Positions 32,675 to 42,059 are shown, numbered from the stretch's first letter. The stretch: DNA of 50,727 bases from an uncultured Eubacterium sp. (GCA_948468465.1 CAOKJJ010000008.1:1-50727); one strand, 5' to 3'. Numbers and translations are program-made. Notes: generated by a model from the sequence alone, not told the origin.

Positions 32675-34075
32675 TTATAAGTCAAATCCAAAAAATTGGT
32701 TGGTATTATGGTAACAAATATCTTCTGTCATTTTTATTAACTGTGCCCTGTCATTCGGATACTGGCCGCTTTCTACCCATTCACCGATCAGTTCGCATAA
32801 AATCCGACGAAAATATTCGTGCCTTGGATAGCTTAAGAACGAACGGGAATCTGTCAGCATGCCGATAAATCCGCCGAGCAGTCCGGTATTGGCCAGTTCT
32901 GTCAGCTGTGTGCGCATGCCGGTCCGGTTATCGTTAAACCACCAGGCGCTGCCCTGCTGTACCCATCCGGCTTCTCCGTCTTGCTGGAAACAGCCGGCGA
33001 TGGTAACAAGCGCGGTATTATCCGATGGATTTAAGGAATAAAGAATCATCTTCGGCAGGCCGTCATTTTCCGCAAACGCATTCAGCAGCGGAGCTACATT
33101 TTCGACGCCTGACTGGCTGTTAATCGCGTCATAACCAGTATCCGGGCCGAGTTTGGCAAACTGCGGCTTGTTGTTATTGCGCAGACAGCCAAAATGAATC
33201 TGCATGACCCAGTTTTTCTCTTTGTATTTTTTTGCACATGCAATCGTAACGATCGTTTTATATACATCAGCTTCAGCTTTTGACGGACAGCTTCCTTCCA
33301 TGGCTGTCTGAAATGCCCGGTCAGCCGCTGCTGTATCCGGCGCTGCGTACATGCAGTAGTCAAGTCCATGGTCAGCGCACAGGCATCCGTGCGCAGCGAA
33401 AAAGTCAATGCGGTCACAAAGCGCTTCTGTGACATCCTGCGTGCATTGGATTGTGCGGCCTGTGGTCTGTGCAAGCGTATGGATATAATCTGCAAAGCCT
33501 TCTTTTTCGATATTCACTGCCTTATCCGGACGGAAAGCAGGCAGTACTTTGATGTCCATGGCTGAATCCGCGGCGATCTGTTCATGAAAGTGCAGGTCGT
33601 CACATGGATCGTCCGTTGTGCAGATTGCCTTTACATGGAACATACGCATCAGATCTCTGGCAGAGTATCGTGCCAGTACTTCGTTGCATTTGTCATAAAT
33701 TTTATCTGCGTTTTCAGCTGTCAGAGGCTCGTCAACGCCAAATACGCGCTGCAGCTCCAGGTGGCTCCAGTGATACATCGGATTGCCGATCAGACGCGGC
33801 AGTACGGATGCAAACGCGCGGAACTTTTCCCTTGGATCGGCATTGCCGGTTATGATTTCTTCCGGTATGCCGCCAAAACGCATCTGGCGCCATTTATAAT
33901 GATCTCCTCCGAGCCATACCTGCGAGATATTGTCAAACTTACGGTCTTCGGCGATTTCCTGCGGGCTGATATGGCAGTGGTAGTCAATGATCGGCATTTT
34001 TTCCGCGACTTCATGATACAGCCATTTGGCAGTTGGCGTTGATAATAAAAAGTCCTGATCCATAAATTTTTCCAT
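32675..34075 (-). CDS. uxaC: Glucuronate isomerase
   Basis: A 466-residue amidohydrolase-superfamily isomerase converting D-glucuronate to D-fructuronate (and galacturonate to tagaturonate). The start at 34075, 1 base after the uxuA stop, gives the family N-terminus MEKFMDQDFLLSTPTAKWLY; an open frame extends 55 codons further upstream but only over the uxuA gene. Motifs: MPIIDYHCHISPQEIAED near 26 (metal-binding HxH), GDHYKWRQMRFGGI near 55, MQIHFGCLRNNN near 270, and a C-terminal LLGGFIGMLTDSRSF near 390. It is co-transcribed with mannonate dehydratase. Confidence 0.93.
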   Translation of the reverse strand: MEKFMDQDFLLSTPTAKWLYHEVAEKMPIIDYHCHISPQEIAEDRKFDNISQVWLGGDHYKWRQMRFGGIPEEIITGNADPREKFRAFASVLPRLIGNPMYHWSHLELQRVFGVDEPLTAENADKIYDKCNEVLARYSARDLMRMFHVKAICTTDDPCDDLHFHEQIAADSAMDIKVLPAFRPDKAVNIEKEGFADYIHTLAQTTGRTIQCTQDVTEALCDRIDFFAAHGCLCADHGLDYCMYAAPDTAAADRAFQTAMEGSCPSKAEADVYKTIVTIACAKKYKEKNWVMQIHFGCLRNNNKPQFAKLGPDTGYDAINSQSGVENVAPLLNAFAENDGLPKMILYSLNPSDNTALVTIAGCFQQDGEAGWVQQGSAWWFNDNRTGMRTQLTELANTGLLGGFIGMLTDSRSFLSYPRHEYFRRILCELIGEWVESGQYPNDRAQLIKMTEDICYHNTNQFFGFDL

Positions 34076-34076
34076 A

Positions 34077-35153
34077 TTAGTTACCAACCTTTCCCTCTGT
34101 CTTTTCCAGCATATCCCAGCAGCCCCACAGATACATGATGCCAAGTGCCCGGTCGTAAAGCCCATAGCCTGGCCTGCACTGTTCGCCCCAGATGTGGCGC
34201 CCATGATCCGGGCGCACATAGCCGGTATAGCCGCAGTCATGATAAGCTTTTACAATATCAAGGATGCCGGTGTCTCCGTCACAGTCTCTGTGAGAAGCTT
34301 CGGTAAAGTCTCCGTTTGGATAATGTCTGACGTTTCGGATATGTGCAAAAGCGATTCTGTCACAATAAGTACGAACAATATCCGCGACATTGTTGTCCTT
34401 ATTCGCGCCCAGGGAGCCGGAGCACAGGCACAGGCAGTTATATTCATCGTCTACCATCTTAAGAAACCGTCCGATGGACTCTTTGTCACATAACAGGCGT
34501 GGAATGCCGAAAATATCCCATGGCGGGTCATCCTGATGAATCGCCATTTTAATGCCTGTCTCATGGCAGGTCGGCATAATGGCTTCCAGGAAATATTTCA
34601 GGTTTTCCCACAGCTTTTCTTTTGTAACCGGACGGTAAGCTTCGAACAGCTCATCCAGCTTTGCCATCCGCTCCGGCTCCCATCCCGGGAAGGTCATCCC
34701 ATGCAGGTTGTTGAGAATATAATCCGCCATTTCCTTGTAATCGTCCTGAATCCGGTTCTTTTCATAAAACAACGCGGTAGAACCGTCTTCCAGCGGATGG
34801 AACAAATCCGTCCTTGTCCAGTCGAAAATAGGCATGAAGTTATACGTAACTACTTTTACGCCGAATTTTGCAAGATTTTTTAACGTTGTTTTGTAATTTT
34901 CAATATACTCGTCGCGGGTAGGCAGTCCGATTTTAATATCATCATGCACATTGACGCTTTCCACGACTTCCATGTGGAAGCCGGCGCCTTCAATCTGGCG
35001 TCTTGCCTCTTCGATTTCTTCCACTTCCCATACTTCACCGGCCTGCTTGTCGTGCAGCGCCCATACAAGGCCGGTTACGCCCGGAATCTGTTTGATCATC
35101 TGCGGCGTAATACTGTCATTTCCTTCTCCGTACCAACGGAATGTCATTTGCAT
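34077..35153 (-). CDS. uxuA: Mannonate dehydratase
   Basis: A 358-residue TIM-barrel enzyme converting D-mannonate to 2-keto-3-deoxygluconate with Mn2+ or Fe2+. The N-terminus MQMTFRWYGEGNDSITPQMI and the blocks PGVTGLVWALHD, VVTYNFMPIFDWTRTD near 100, MAIHQDDPPWDIFGIPR near 205, LCLCSGSLGANKDN near 236 and VRPDHGRHIWGE near 310 are typical of UxuA. The start follows AAAAAAGGAGGAATTTTTTT. The gene follows the TRAP permease by 18 bases and is the first enzymatic gene of the operon. Confidence 0.95.
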   Translation of the reverse strand: MQMTFRWYGEGNDSITPQMIKQIPGVTGLVWALHDKQAGEVWEVEEIEEARRQIEGAGFHMEVVESVNVHDDIKIGLPTRDEYIENYKTTLKNLAKFGVKVVTYNFMPIFDWTRTDLFHPLEDGSTALFYEKNRIQDDYKEMADYILNNLHGMTFPGWEPERMAKLDELFEAYRPVTKEKLWENLKYFLEAIMPTCHETGIKMAIHQDDPPWDIFGIPRLLCDKESIGRFLKMVDDEYNCLCLCSGSLGANKDNNVADIVRTYCDRIAFAHIRNVRHYPNGDFTEASHRDCDGDTGILDIVKAYHDCGYTGYVRPDHGRHIWGEQCRPGYGLYDRALGIMYLWGCWDMLEKTEGKVGN

Positions 35154-35171
35154 AAAAAAATTCCTCCTTTT

Positions 35172-36473
35172 TTAGATTAATCCCGCGGCCATAGGCAGTC
35201 CGGTACTTAAGAACGGAACATAAGTAACGAGCAGCAGTCCGGCCAGGATTGCGGCATAATACCAGAGCATATATGGAATCGTTTTTGCTAACGAGGTATT
35301 ACCTACTTTAATGGCTACAAATAAAGTGTTTCCTACTGGCGGCGTAATATTCCCGATACACAGGTTATAGACGAGTATCAGTCCGAAATGTACCGGATGC
35401 ATGCCAAAAGTCTTTACAATTGGCAGAAACAGCGGTGTAAAAATAAGGATAGCAGGAGTAACGTCCATAAATGTACCGGCAATCAGTAAAATCACATTCA
35501 TAATCAGCAAAATGATAATATAATTATTTGTCAGTCCAAGCAAAGCAGCTGAAACTGCCTGCGGAATCTGCATAAACGCCATGACCCATCCAAGAATGTT
35601 CGACACGCCAATCAAAAATACTACCATACCACTCATTTTAGCACTGTCTACGACGATTTTCCAAAAAGATTTTAAAGTAATGTTACGATAAAAGATGCCT
35701 AACACAAGCGCATATACGACTGCCACCGCAGAACCCTCTGTAGCTGTAAACACGCCGATAACAATGCCGCCGATTACGATGATAATGAGTGACAGGGCAG
35801 GAAGCGCGCGGAGCGTGGCCATGCCAAGGTTTTTCCAGTCAAACTTGCCTGCGGCGCCTTTGTAGCCTTTGCGTTTTGCTAAAATAATGCCGACGATCAT
35901 ACAGCAAAGCGCCCAGAGAATGCCCGGAATGTATCCGCCCAGAAACAGTGCGGCGACGGAGGTGCCGCCGGATGCCAGCGAATAGGTGATCAGCGCGTTG
36001 GATGGCGGGATTAACAGGCCGGAAGGCGCGGATGCCCCATTTGTGGCAGCGCATAATGCCGGATCAAAACCTTGTTCTTCTTCGCCTTCTTTTACCATGC
36101 TCCCCACTGCGGCTGCCGCTGCGGAGGCGGAACCGGAGATCGCGCCGAACAATGCGTTTGCGCCTGCGTTTGTTACGAGCAGTGCTCCCGGAAGCTTTCC
36201 GAGAATCGCCATAACAAAGTCAACCAGACGTTTTGCGATACCGCCCTGGTTCATCAGGTTCCCTGCCAGAATAAAAAACGGAATGGCGGTCAGGCTGAAT
36301 TTGCTCATGCCGACAAACGTTCTCTGCGCAGCGGTAACGACGGATACATCAAGAGGTACTGTCTGTAAAATAGCTACTAAAGCGGAGATACCGATCGAAT
36401 ATGCAATCGGCACGCCAAATGCCAGCAGCAGCAACAGAATAACAAGAATAATAACGAGTGATTGTATTGCCAT
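35172..36473 (-). CDS. TRAP transporter large permease (DctM type)
   Basis: A 433-residue integral membrane protein of about 12 hydrophobic segments. LVIILVILLLLLAFGVPIAY at the N-terminus, TAIPFFILAGNLMNQGGIAK near 60, and the repeated Gly/Ser loop AISGSASAAAAAVGSM near 112 are characteristic of DctM subunits, with APSGLLIPPSNALI near 150 and a late ITPPVGNTLFVAIKVG block. It forms the sodium-driven channel of a TRAP uptake system and, by context, imports a hexuronate. The start codon directly follows the DctQ stop (TAAATG), so translation is coupled. Confidence 0.93.
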   Translation of the reverse strand: MAIQSLVIILVILLLLLAFGVPIAYSIGISALVAILQTVPLDVSVVTAAQRTFVGMSKFSLTAIPFFILAGNLMNQGGIAKRLVDFVMAILGKLPGALLVTNAGANALFGAISGSASAAAAAVGSMVKEGEEEQGFDPALCAATNGASAPSGLLIPPSNALITYSLASGGTSVAALFLGGYIPGILWALCCMIVGIILAKRKGYKGAAGKFDWKNLGMATLRALPALSLIIIVIGGIVIGVFTATEGSAVAVVYALVLGIFYRNITLKSFWKIVVDSAKMSGMVVFLIGVSNILGWVMAFMQIPQAVSAALLGLTNNYIIILLIMNVILLIAGTFMDVTPAILIFTPLFLPIVKTFGMHPVHFGLILVYNLCIGNITPPVGNTLFVAIKVGNTSLAKTIPYMLWYYAAILAGLLLVTYVPFLSTGLPMAAGLI

Positions 36474-36962
36474 TTATACCGCCTCCTTTTCGCCAGTCTG
36501 TTTTTTTAAGATATCTGCAATATTTAAAATGGTATAAATCATATTTAATATACCGCAAAGCGGCAGAACGATGTAAAAAATACCGATCGGAACTCCTAAG
36601 GAAGACGTCATCTGACCCATCGCAAGCGTTGTAATCTGTACACCGCCGAATACCAAAATAACAGCCGAAAACAAAAATGCGATAAGTTCTCCAAAACAAA
36701 GCAGGCCTTTTTGTACGGACGGGCTGAATTTTTCCACGATAATCGGGATATTCATATGCCCGCGTTCACTTGTAACAATCGACGCGCCCAGCAGACTCAT
36801 CCATGCGAACAGATAGCCAACGAGTTCTTCTGACCAGGTAGACGGATTTTTAAAAACATATCTGGTCAGTACCTGCCAGCAGGTCAGAATGACCATTGCA
36901 AGAAAACTGATTCCCGCCAGCCCATTTAAAATTTTAGTGATCCAGTCACGAAATGCTTTCAT
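36474..36962 (-). CDS. TRAP transporter small permease (DctQ type)
   Basis: A 162-residue membrane protein with four hydrophobic helices. The start at 36962 is chosen for AGGAGGTGTCGGCAT; upstream codons would overlap the substrate-binding gene. Motifs: AGISFLAMVILTCWQVLTRY near 15, a conserved STWSEELVGYLFAWMSLLGA near 43 and the loop ERGHMNIPIIVEKF near 70. It is the small subunit that joins DctM in the TRAP membrane complex. It is encoded between the binding protein and the large permease. Confidence 0.92.
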   Translation of the reverse strand: MKAFRDWITKILNGLAGISFLAMVILTCWQVLTRYVFKNPSTWSEELVGYLFAWMSLLGASIVTSERGHMNIPIIVEKFSPSVQKGLLCFGELIAFLFSAVILVFGGVQITTLAMGQMTSSLGVPIGIFYIVLPLCGILNMIYTILNIADILKKQTGEKEAV

Positions 36963-36975
36963 ATGCCGACACCTC

Positions 36976-38010
36976 CTACTCTGCTTGCGCGTCAGATGGA
37001 TACTGCGCGTTATGCTCCTGGATCTTATCATATATTGGCTTTAGATCTGGATACTGCGCCAGCATTTCTGTGTGCATTGCTGAACATGTTTCCTGGAAAG
37101 GCTTTGTGTCCGGATAAAGAAACTGTACACCCTGATCGCCAGCAGCCCTTTCTTTTGCGGCTTCTACAGCTTTTACCCATTCTTCACGTTCTACCTGATT
37201 GATCAAATGAAATCCTTCCTCGAATATGACGCGGTCTTCTTCCGGCATCTCATCTAAAAATGCGCAGTTTCCGATCAGGATATCAGGAATCATCTGATGC
37301 ATATCATATGAATAATATTTGCAGACGTCTCCATGTCCGTTAGACGTCAAAGCCATCTCGTTATTTTCCGCGCCGTCAATGACTTTGGACTGCAGTGCGG
37401 TATACACTTCACCAAATCCCATCGGTGTGGCGGAACCGCCGAGCAGTTCCATCATACGTACATTAGTCGGAGACTGCTGTACACGGATTTTTAATCCTTT
37501 CAGATCCTGCGGACTTTCAATAGGCGTAGACACCGTATAAAAGTTACGCGTGCCGGCATCAATCCATGTGACTGCTTCAAAACCAGCCTTTTTGGTAGAT
37601 TCAAAAATAGGATCTACGATCTCAGGATCATCCATTGCCGTATGGTAAGCATCCGCCGAAGAAAATAGATACGGCAGGTTAAACAACGTGTAATTTTCAG
37701 AAAATGTCTCTAAAATAGAATTGCTTGCCACACAAAAGTCAATAGCGCCAGTCTGTGTCAGCTGCACCATATCCGTCTGGGAACCGAGCAGCTCGCTTGG
37801 ATAAATCTCAATGTTATACTTGTCGCCAAGCTTGCTCTCTACATATTCCTCAAATTCCAATAGTGCAACATTTGTGGGATGGTCTGTCGCCTGATTGTGC
37901 CCGATCCGGACAATCTGCCTGCCGCCGTCCGTCCCTCCGCATCCGCAAAGAGCTGCCGCCAGCATTCCGGTGCCGAAAATCACAGGCAGTATTCTGCGAT
38001 ATCGTTTCAT
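36976..38010 (-). CDS. TRAP transporter substrate-binding lipoprotein (DctP type)
   Basis: A 344-residue secreted binding protein. The start at 38010 follows AAAAGGAGGAAAACACT. The N-terminus has a signal peptide with a lipobox near residue 22 (AAALCGCGG), so it is membrane-anchored. Motifs of the DctP family: VRIGHNQATDHPTNVALLEF near 34, a conserved IRVQQSPTNVRMMELLGGSA near 170, and PMGFGEVYTALQSKVIDGAE with the Asn-Asn end of the binding cleft near 195. It is the first gene of the operon and, by context, captures glucuronate or a related uronic acid. Confidence 0.92.
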   Translation of the reverse strand: MKRYRRILPVIFGTGMLAAALCGCGGTDGGRQIVRIGHNQATDHPTNVALLEFEEYVESKLGDKYNIEIYPSELLGSQTDMVQLTQTGAIDFCVASNSILETFSENYTLFNLPYLFSSADAYHTAMDDPEIVDPIFESTKKAGFEAVTWIDAGTRNFYTVSTPIESPQDLKGLKIRVQQSPTNVRMMELLGGSATPMGFGEVYTALQSKVIDGAENNEMALTSNGHGDVCKYYSYDMHQMIPDILIGNCAFLDEMPEEDRVIFEEGFHLINQVEREEWVKAVEAAKERAAGDQGVQFLYPDTKPFQETCSAMHTEMLAQYPDLKPIYDKIQEHNAQYPSDAQAE

Positions 38011-38059
38011 AGTGTTTTCCTCCTTTTCCTGGTGTTTCCAAAACAAAACCGGCTTGTTT

Positions 38060-38080
38060 TTGATAGAGTTAGTATATCAA
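38060..38080. promoter_or_regulatory. Inverted repeat over the uronate-operon -10 region
   Basis: TTGATA (38060-38065) and TATCAA (38075-38080) form an inverted repeat with 9 bases between. On the minus strand the centre contains TATACT, a good -10 box (38071-38076), 61 bases before the binding-protein start. An operator for a regulator is plausible. Confidence 0.35.
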
Positions 38081-38201
38081 AAAAATTCAAAAATAACATG
38101 GTAGTTCCAGCTTGAAATATGGTGAATCTTGCTATATAATATTCCATATATCCTTCGGTTTTATGCACTTTATCTAATATAAAGGGAGGTTTTTATGCAT
38201 T

Positions 38202-39053
38202 ATGTATAAAGAAGAGTTTAATCCAAGTCAATTTATGACAGAACGGTACTTCGAATTTCACCATTCTTATAATGAAACGCCTCCAATGGTTGAATTTCAC
38301 CAGCATCCCTTTTATGAAATTTTTTTCTTTTTATCCGGAAATGTGAACTATATTATTGAAGGCAAAAATTACAGCCTGCGTCCAGGGGATATTCTGTTAA
38401 CCGGAAGCCGGGATATCCATCGTCCGGATATTCATCCAGGCAAGCCTTATGAGAGAATCGTAGTCTGGCTTGCGGATGATTTTTTCGGACACTTAAAAGA
38501 TTTCTACGGCGAAGACCTGACGGCATGTTTTACAGACGCCGCGTTTAAGGATTACCGTCTGATCCGCCCGGATCATCAGCAAATTGTACAGCTGAAAAAA
38601 CTATGCACCCAGATATCCGAGGCAAAGCGCAGCAAAGAAATCGGAAGCTATGCGCTGGCCTCCGCCTATTTAACCGAATTTCTTGTGCAGATCAGCAGAG
38701 CTTATTATGAAGCCCCGGATTCTATCAAGGATGATGTAGTGGAAAATGAGAAGATCAATGAGATTCTTGTATATATTAACGAAAACCTTACAGAAGATTT
38801 ATCGCTGGAACACCTGGCGGCCAGGCATTATACGAGCAAATATTATTTAAGCAGGCAGTTTAAGCAGTTTACGGGGCTGTCGCTTTATCAGTATATTATG
38901 AAAAAAAGGCTGAACGTATCCAGAAATATGCTGCGAAGCGGCAGCTCGGTGCTGGATGCGTGTTTTCAGTGCGGGTTTGGGGATTATTCTAATTATCTGA
39001 AAGCGTTTAAAAGAGAATTTGGGAGGACGCCCAGTACATATTTGAAAGTATAA
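38202..39053 (+). CDS. AraC-family transcriptional regulator of the uronate operon
   Basis: A 283-residue regulator divergent from the uronate operon. The N-terminal cupin domain shows EFHQHPFYEIFFFLSGNVNY near 30 and LRPGDILLTGSRDIHRPD near 60. The tandem HTH is in residues about 180-283 (LSLEHLAARHYTSKYYLSRQ; VLDACFQCGFGDYSNYLKAF), ending FKREFGRTPSTYLK. AraC regulators of sugar operons are usually activators that bind the pathway substrate, so control of the divergent TRAP-uronate operon is likely. The ribosome binding site AAAGGGAGG lies 12 bases upstream; it also serves a 4-codon ATG frame at 38195 that ends over this start. Confidence 0.9.
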   Translation: MYKEEFNPSQFMTERYFEFHHSYNETPPMVEFHQHPFYEIFFFLSGNVNYIIEGKNYSLRPGDILLTGSRDIHRPDIHPGKPYERIVVWLADDFFGHLKDFYGEDLTACFTDAAFKDYRLIRPDHQQIVQLKKLCTQISEAKRSKEIGSYALASAYLTEFLVQISRAYYEAPDSIKDDVVENEKINEILVYINENLTEDLSLEHLAARHYTSKYYLSRQFKQFTGLSLYQYIMKKRLNVSRNMLRSGSSVLDACFQCGFGDYSNYLKAFKREFGRTPSTYLKV

Positions 39054-39100
39054 TGATTGCATCAATAGACAACTGCATGAATGACAAAGGCGGTGAGAAT

Positions 39101-39304
39101 ATGGAGGTAATAGAAACGTCAAAAGAAGAAATAATGAAAAATGCTATTTCAGACTTTTCAAGAGTACAAAGACGTATGTTTTTAGCAAAGAAAGAAAATG
39201 CAGCCGAAACATACAATGACTTAAAAGATGAATATATCGACTTAAAAGCATTGCTTACTTCTTTAGGAGTAAACCTTACGGAAATCGACAAGATAAAGGA
39301 GTAA
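39101..39304 (+). CDS. Small hypothetical protein
   Basis: A 67-residue acidic/basic helical protein (MEVIETSKEEIMKNAISDF, then ENAAETYNDLKDEYIDLKAL). The start at 39101 is chosen because GGCGGTGAG lies just before it; an upstream in-frame ATG at 39053 overlaps the AraC gene. It looks like a short coiled coil. No function can be given. A terminator hairpin follows 18 bases after the stop. Confidence 0.5.
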   Translation: MEVIETSKEEIMKNAISDFSRVQRRMFLAKKENAAETYNDLKDEYIDLKALLTSLGVNLTEIDKIKE

Positions 39305-39322
39305 TAAAACCGTATAACCATT

Positions 39323-39359
39323 GACCAGCATGGTTTCCTGTGCTGGTCAGGATTTTTTT
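39323..39359 (+). terminator. Rho-independent terminator
   Basis: GACCAGCA (39323-39330) pairs with TGCTGGTC (39341-39348), followed by AGGA and a run of seven T. It ends the AraC/small-protein transcript. Confidence 0.8.
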
Positions 39360-39487
39360 AATGCCATCAGCATTGAAAGTCACTGGTATTCATTTATACA
39401 AAGTTATGATGAAAATAGATAGATTTTTCTCCAAAAATAGTATATAATAACGTGGTACTTTACAATAATGAAGGAAGGAATGTATTT

Positions 39488-41386
39488 ATGAATAAGAAAA
39501 AGTCAACTTACTATCTGGTTCCATTGATTTTATTATTGACCATTGTGCCGCTGATTGTATTAGTGCATAAATATCAGACAAATCTGTCCCAGTTTGACTG
39601 GAGTCCTGTTTCGGAGGAAAAATATGATTTTTTTATGTATCACAAAGCGATCGCGATTACAGTGATAGGAGCCGTTATGTGTGGGATTCTTGCGCTGCGG
39701 TATAAAACAAAGCAGAAGGAATTTAAGCTCTGCTATGAATTTATCCCTGTTGTTGTGTATGCGGCGTTTACCTGTTTGTCTACGTTGTTTTCTCAATATA
39801 AATATTTTAGCATTCATGGCGCCAGTGAGGTTTTTGAAACACTGTGGGTACTGCTGAGCTACTGCGTCATTGCGTTTTATGCGTATCAGTTTGTGAATAC
39901 GTTTGAAGAGCTGGACTGTGTTATGAAATGGATGACGGTTGGCCTGGCAGTTATGCTTGTGCTCGGCCTGGCACAGGCGGTCGGGTATGATTTTTTTATG
40001 ACGGATTTGGGCAAAGAATTCATCACAGGAGGACAAGCCAGCAATTATGGCATAGACCTTACCTTTGAAAAAGGGCGGGTTTTTTTAACGGTATATAATC
40101 CGAACTATGTGGCTTCTTACTTTGCGCTGATGATTCCTATGGAGATTGCGCTGCTCGTCAGACATAAAAAATGGTATATGAGAGCTGTTTACGCGGTTTT
40201 GCTTGCTGCTTCTTTAGTATGCCTGCTTGCGTCCGGGAACCGAAGCGGCATCGTTGCGTTTGCGGTAACGGGTGTGCTTGTGATTGTGCTGTATTTCAAA
40301 AAAATTATAAAGGCGTGGAAATTTGTCGTTCCGGCGGCAGTTATTACAGCTGTTATTTTTGCCGCTTTTATATCAAAAAACGATTTGATTATAGAAAAGT
40401 TCGTAAGGCTGTTTACGGCACAGGAGGCGCCGGATTACGCGATTTCAAAGATTGTTACGGAAGACGATATCGCGATTACTTATCAGGGGGAAGTATTTCA
40501 TATCGCATATGATATTACGGAGGAAGGCGCGATCAATGTATCGTTAACGGATGATGCAGGGGAAATTGTGAACAGCGTGTTTGATGAAGACAATTATACC
40601 TATCATGTCAGTGATACGCGTTTTCCGGAGTTTTACGTGCAGGCAGTGAATCTAAATGAAGAAGTGGCTATGAACGTATATGCGGATCATATCAACTGGT
40701 ATTTCAAAAAAGGGGACGACAATACTTATTATTATTATAATATCTATGGCCGATGGGATAAGATTAACAATCCGCCGCGTGTGGCTGTGAAGTTTTTGGA
40801 AAGAGTGTTTGAAGAACGTGGCACGATCTGGTCAAAAACGATACCGATGCTGAAAAACAGCATTTTATTTGGTACGGGCGCGGATACATATACGGTAACT
40901 TATCCGCAGGACGATTATGTAGTGAAGACATATACCGGATCGCAGGCAGCGCTGGATGTAAAGCCGCACTGTTTTTATCTGCAGGTAGCGACACAAAGCG
41001 GCATTCCAGCCCTGATAGCAGTGCTTGTATTTTATGTATGGTATTTTGCAACATGTCTGCGGCTGTATCGGAAGGCGGCTTATGAGGATAGTATGGAGAT
41101 TATTGGAGCAGGTCTGATGTTTGCAACCTTTACTTATATGGTTGTTTCTGTATTAAATGATTCTACGGTATCGGTTGCTCCGATTTTCTGGGCTATGATG
41201 GGGTTAGGCATAGCGGTTAACGAAATGGTGAAGAAAAAACAGGAACTGCGCAAAGAAGAAAACGCTCTGCCTGTTAAGGATCAGGAAGTAATCACAGACA
41301 CTGTGACAGAGCCTGCAGCAGCGGCGAAAAGCGGGGAAATCAAAAAGGGCAGTAAGAAAAAAACAAAGAAAAGGTCGAAAAAATGA
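39488..41386 (+). CDS. O-antigen ligase/polymerase-like membrane protein
   Basis: A 632-residue membrane protein with about 12 hydrophobic segments. The start at 39488 follows AAGGAAGG; an ATG at 39452 lacks a site. The Wzy_C/WaaL-type pattern is visible in TVYNPNYVASYFALMIPMEI near 205, LLASGNRSGIVAFAVTGV near 250 and the large soluble loop (about 310-460). A later segment (ILFGTGADTYTVTYPQD near 460; KPHCFYLQVATQSGIPALIA near 495) is typical of the periplasmic/extracellular acceptor loop with His. Such enzymes polymerise or attach surface glycans. The C-terminal tail is Lys-rich (KKGSKKKTKKRSKK). The stop overlaps the thymidylate kinase start. Confidence 0.8.
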   Translation: MNKKKSTYYLVPLILLLTIVPLIVLVHKYQTNLSQFDWSPVSEEKYDFFMYHKAIAITVIGAVMCGILALRYKTKQKEFKLCYEFIPVVVYAAFTCLSTLFSQYKYFSIHGASEVFETLWVLLSYCVIAFYAYQFVNTFEELDCVMKWMTVGLAVMLVLGLAQAVGYDFFMTDLGKEFITGGQASNYGIDLTFEKGRVFLTVYNPNYVASYFALMIPMEIALLVRHKKWYMRAVYAVLLAASLVCLLASGNRSGIVAFAVTGVLVIVLYFKKIIKAWKFVVPAAVITAVIFAAFISKNDLIIEKFVRLFTAQEAPDYAISKIVTEDDIAITYQGEVFHIAYDITEEGAINVSLTDDAGEIVNSVFDEDNYTYHVSDTRFPEFYVQAVNLNEEVAMNVYADHINWYFKKGDDNTYYYYNIYGRWDKINNPPRVAVKFLERVFEERGTIWSKTIPMLKNSILFGTGADTYTVTYPQDDYVVKTYTGSQAALDVKPHCFYLQVATQSGIPALIAVLVFYVWYFATCLRLYRKAAYEDSMEIIGAGLMFATFTYMVVSVLNDSTVSVAPIFWAMMGLGIAVNEMVKKKQELRKEENALPVKDQEVITDTVTEPAAAAKSGEIKKGSKKKTKKRSKK

Positions 41387-42021
41387 GTATGCAGCCTATA
41401 AAAAACAGAGGAAAACTGATTGTATTTGAAGGGATAGACGGGAGCGGAAAAAGTACGCAGATTCGCCTGCTTGCAGACAGGCTGCGGGAGATGCACATTG
41501 CCTTTTATACGACGATGGAGCCGACAGATTCACCGATTGGCTCGATGATCCGCCAGATTTTGACAGGCAGGATGCATGCGGATCCGAAGGTTATTGCGGC
41601 CTTGTTTACGGCTGACAGGCTGGATCATCTGCTGAATGACGTGAATGGAATCGCCCGCCGGATAGACGAAGGCACCGTGGTTATTATGGACAGATATTAT
41701 TTTTCGTCTTATGCCTATCAAAGCGTGGATTTGCCGATGGAATGGCTGATGCACGCGAATGAACCGGCGAGGGATATTATGCGGCCGGATATGAATCTTT
41801 TTATTGATATCGAGCCGGAGCTTGCCATGGAACGTATTTCGAAAAACCGTTTTCAAAAGGAATTGTTTGAAGAAAGGTCGCGTCTGGAGCTTGTGCGGAA
41901 TAATTATTTAACAGCGTTTGACAGGCTGCGGGACGAAGAACAGGTAGCTGTCATTCGCGGGAATCAGGAGCAGGAAGCGGTTGCACAGGATATCTGGGAC
42001 GTAGTAAAAAACATATTGTAG
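41383..42021 (+). CDS. tmk: Thymidylate kinase
   Basis: A 212-residue P-loop kinase that phosphorylates dTMP to dTDP. Motifs: LIVFEGIDGSGKSTQIRLLA near residue 10 (Walker A), FYTTMEPTDSPIGSMIRQIL near 39, VVIMDRYYFSSYAYQSVDLP near 99 with the DRY that recognises the base, and LFIDIEPELAMERI near 140. The start overlaps the stop of the preceding gene by 4 bases (ATGA). The variation DRYYFSS and the E-rich lid are usual in Firmicutes. Confidence 0.93.
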   Translation: MSMQPIKNRGKLIVFEGIDGSGKSTQIRLLADRLREMHIAFYTTMEPTDSPIGSMIRQILTGRMHADPKVIAALFTADRLDHLLNDVNGIARRIDEGTVVIMDRYYFSSYAYQSVDLPMEWLMHANEPARDIMRPDMNLFIDIEPELAMERISKNRFQKELFEERSRLELVRNNYLTAFDRLRDEEQVAVIRGNQEQEAVAQDIWDVVKNIL

Positions 42022-42028
42022 TTTATAT

Positions 42029-42059
42029 GTAACAGTTCAAGGGTTATCTGAACTGTTAC
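42029..42059. terminator. Perfect hairpin between tmk and the next gene
   Basis: GTAACAGTTCA (42029-42039) pairs perfectly with TGAACTGTTAC (42049-42059), followed by GTTTATAT. It may act as a weak terminator or as a transcript boundary. Confidence 0.55.

Noticed and set aside
34076..34240. Longer N-terminus of glucuronate isomerase (open frame to 34240).
   Set aside because: It lies inside the uxuA coding sequence in another frame; the family N-terminus begins at 34075.
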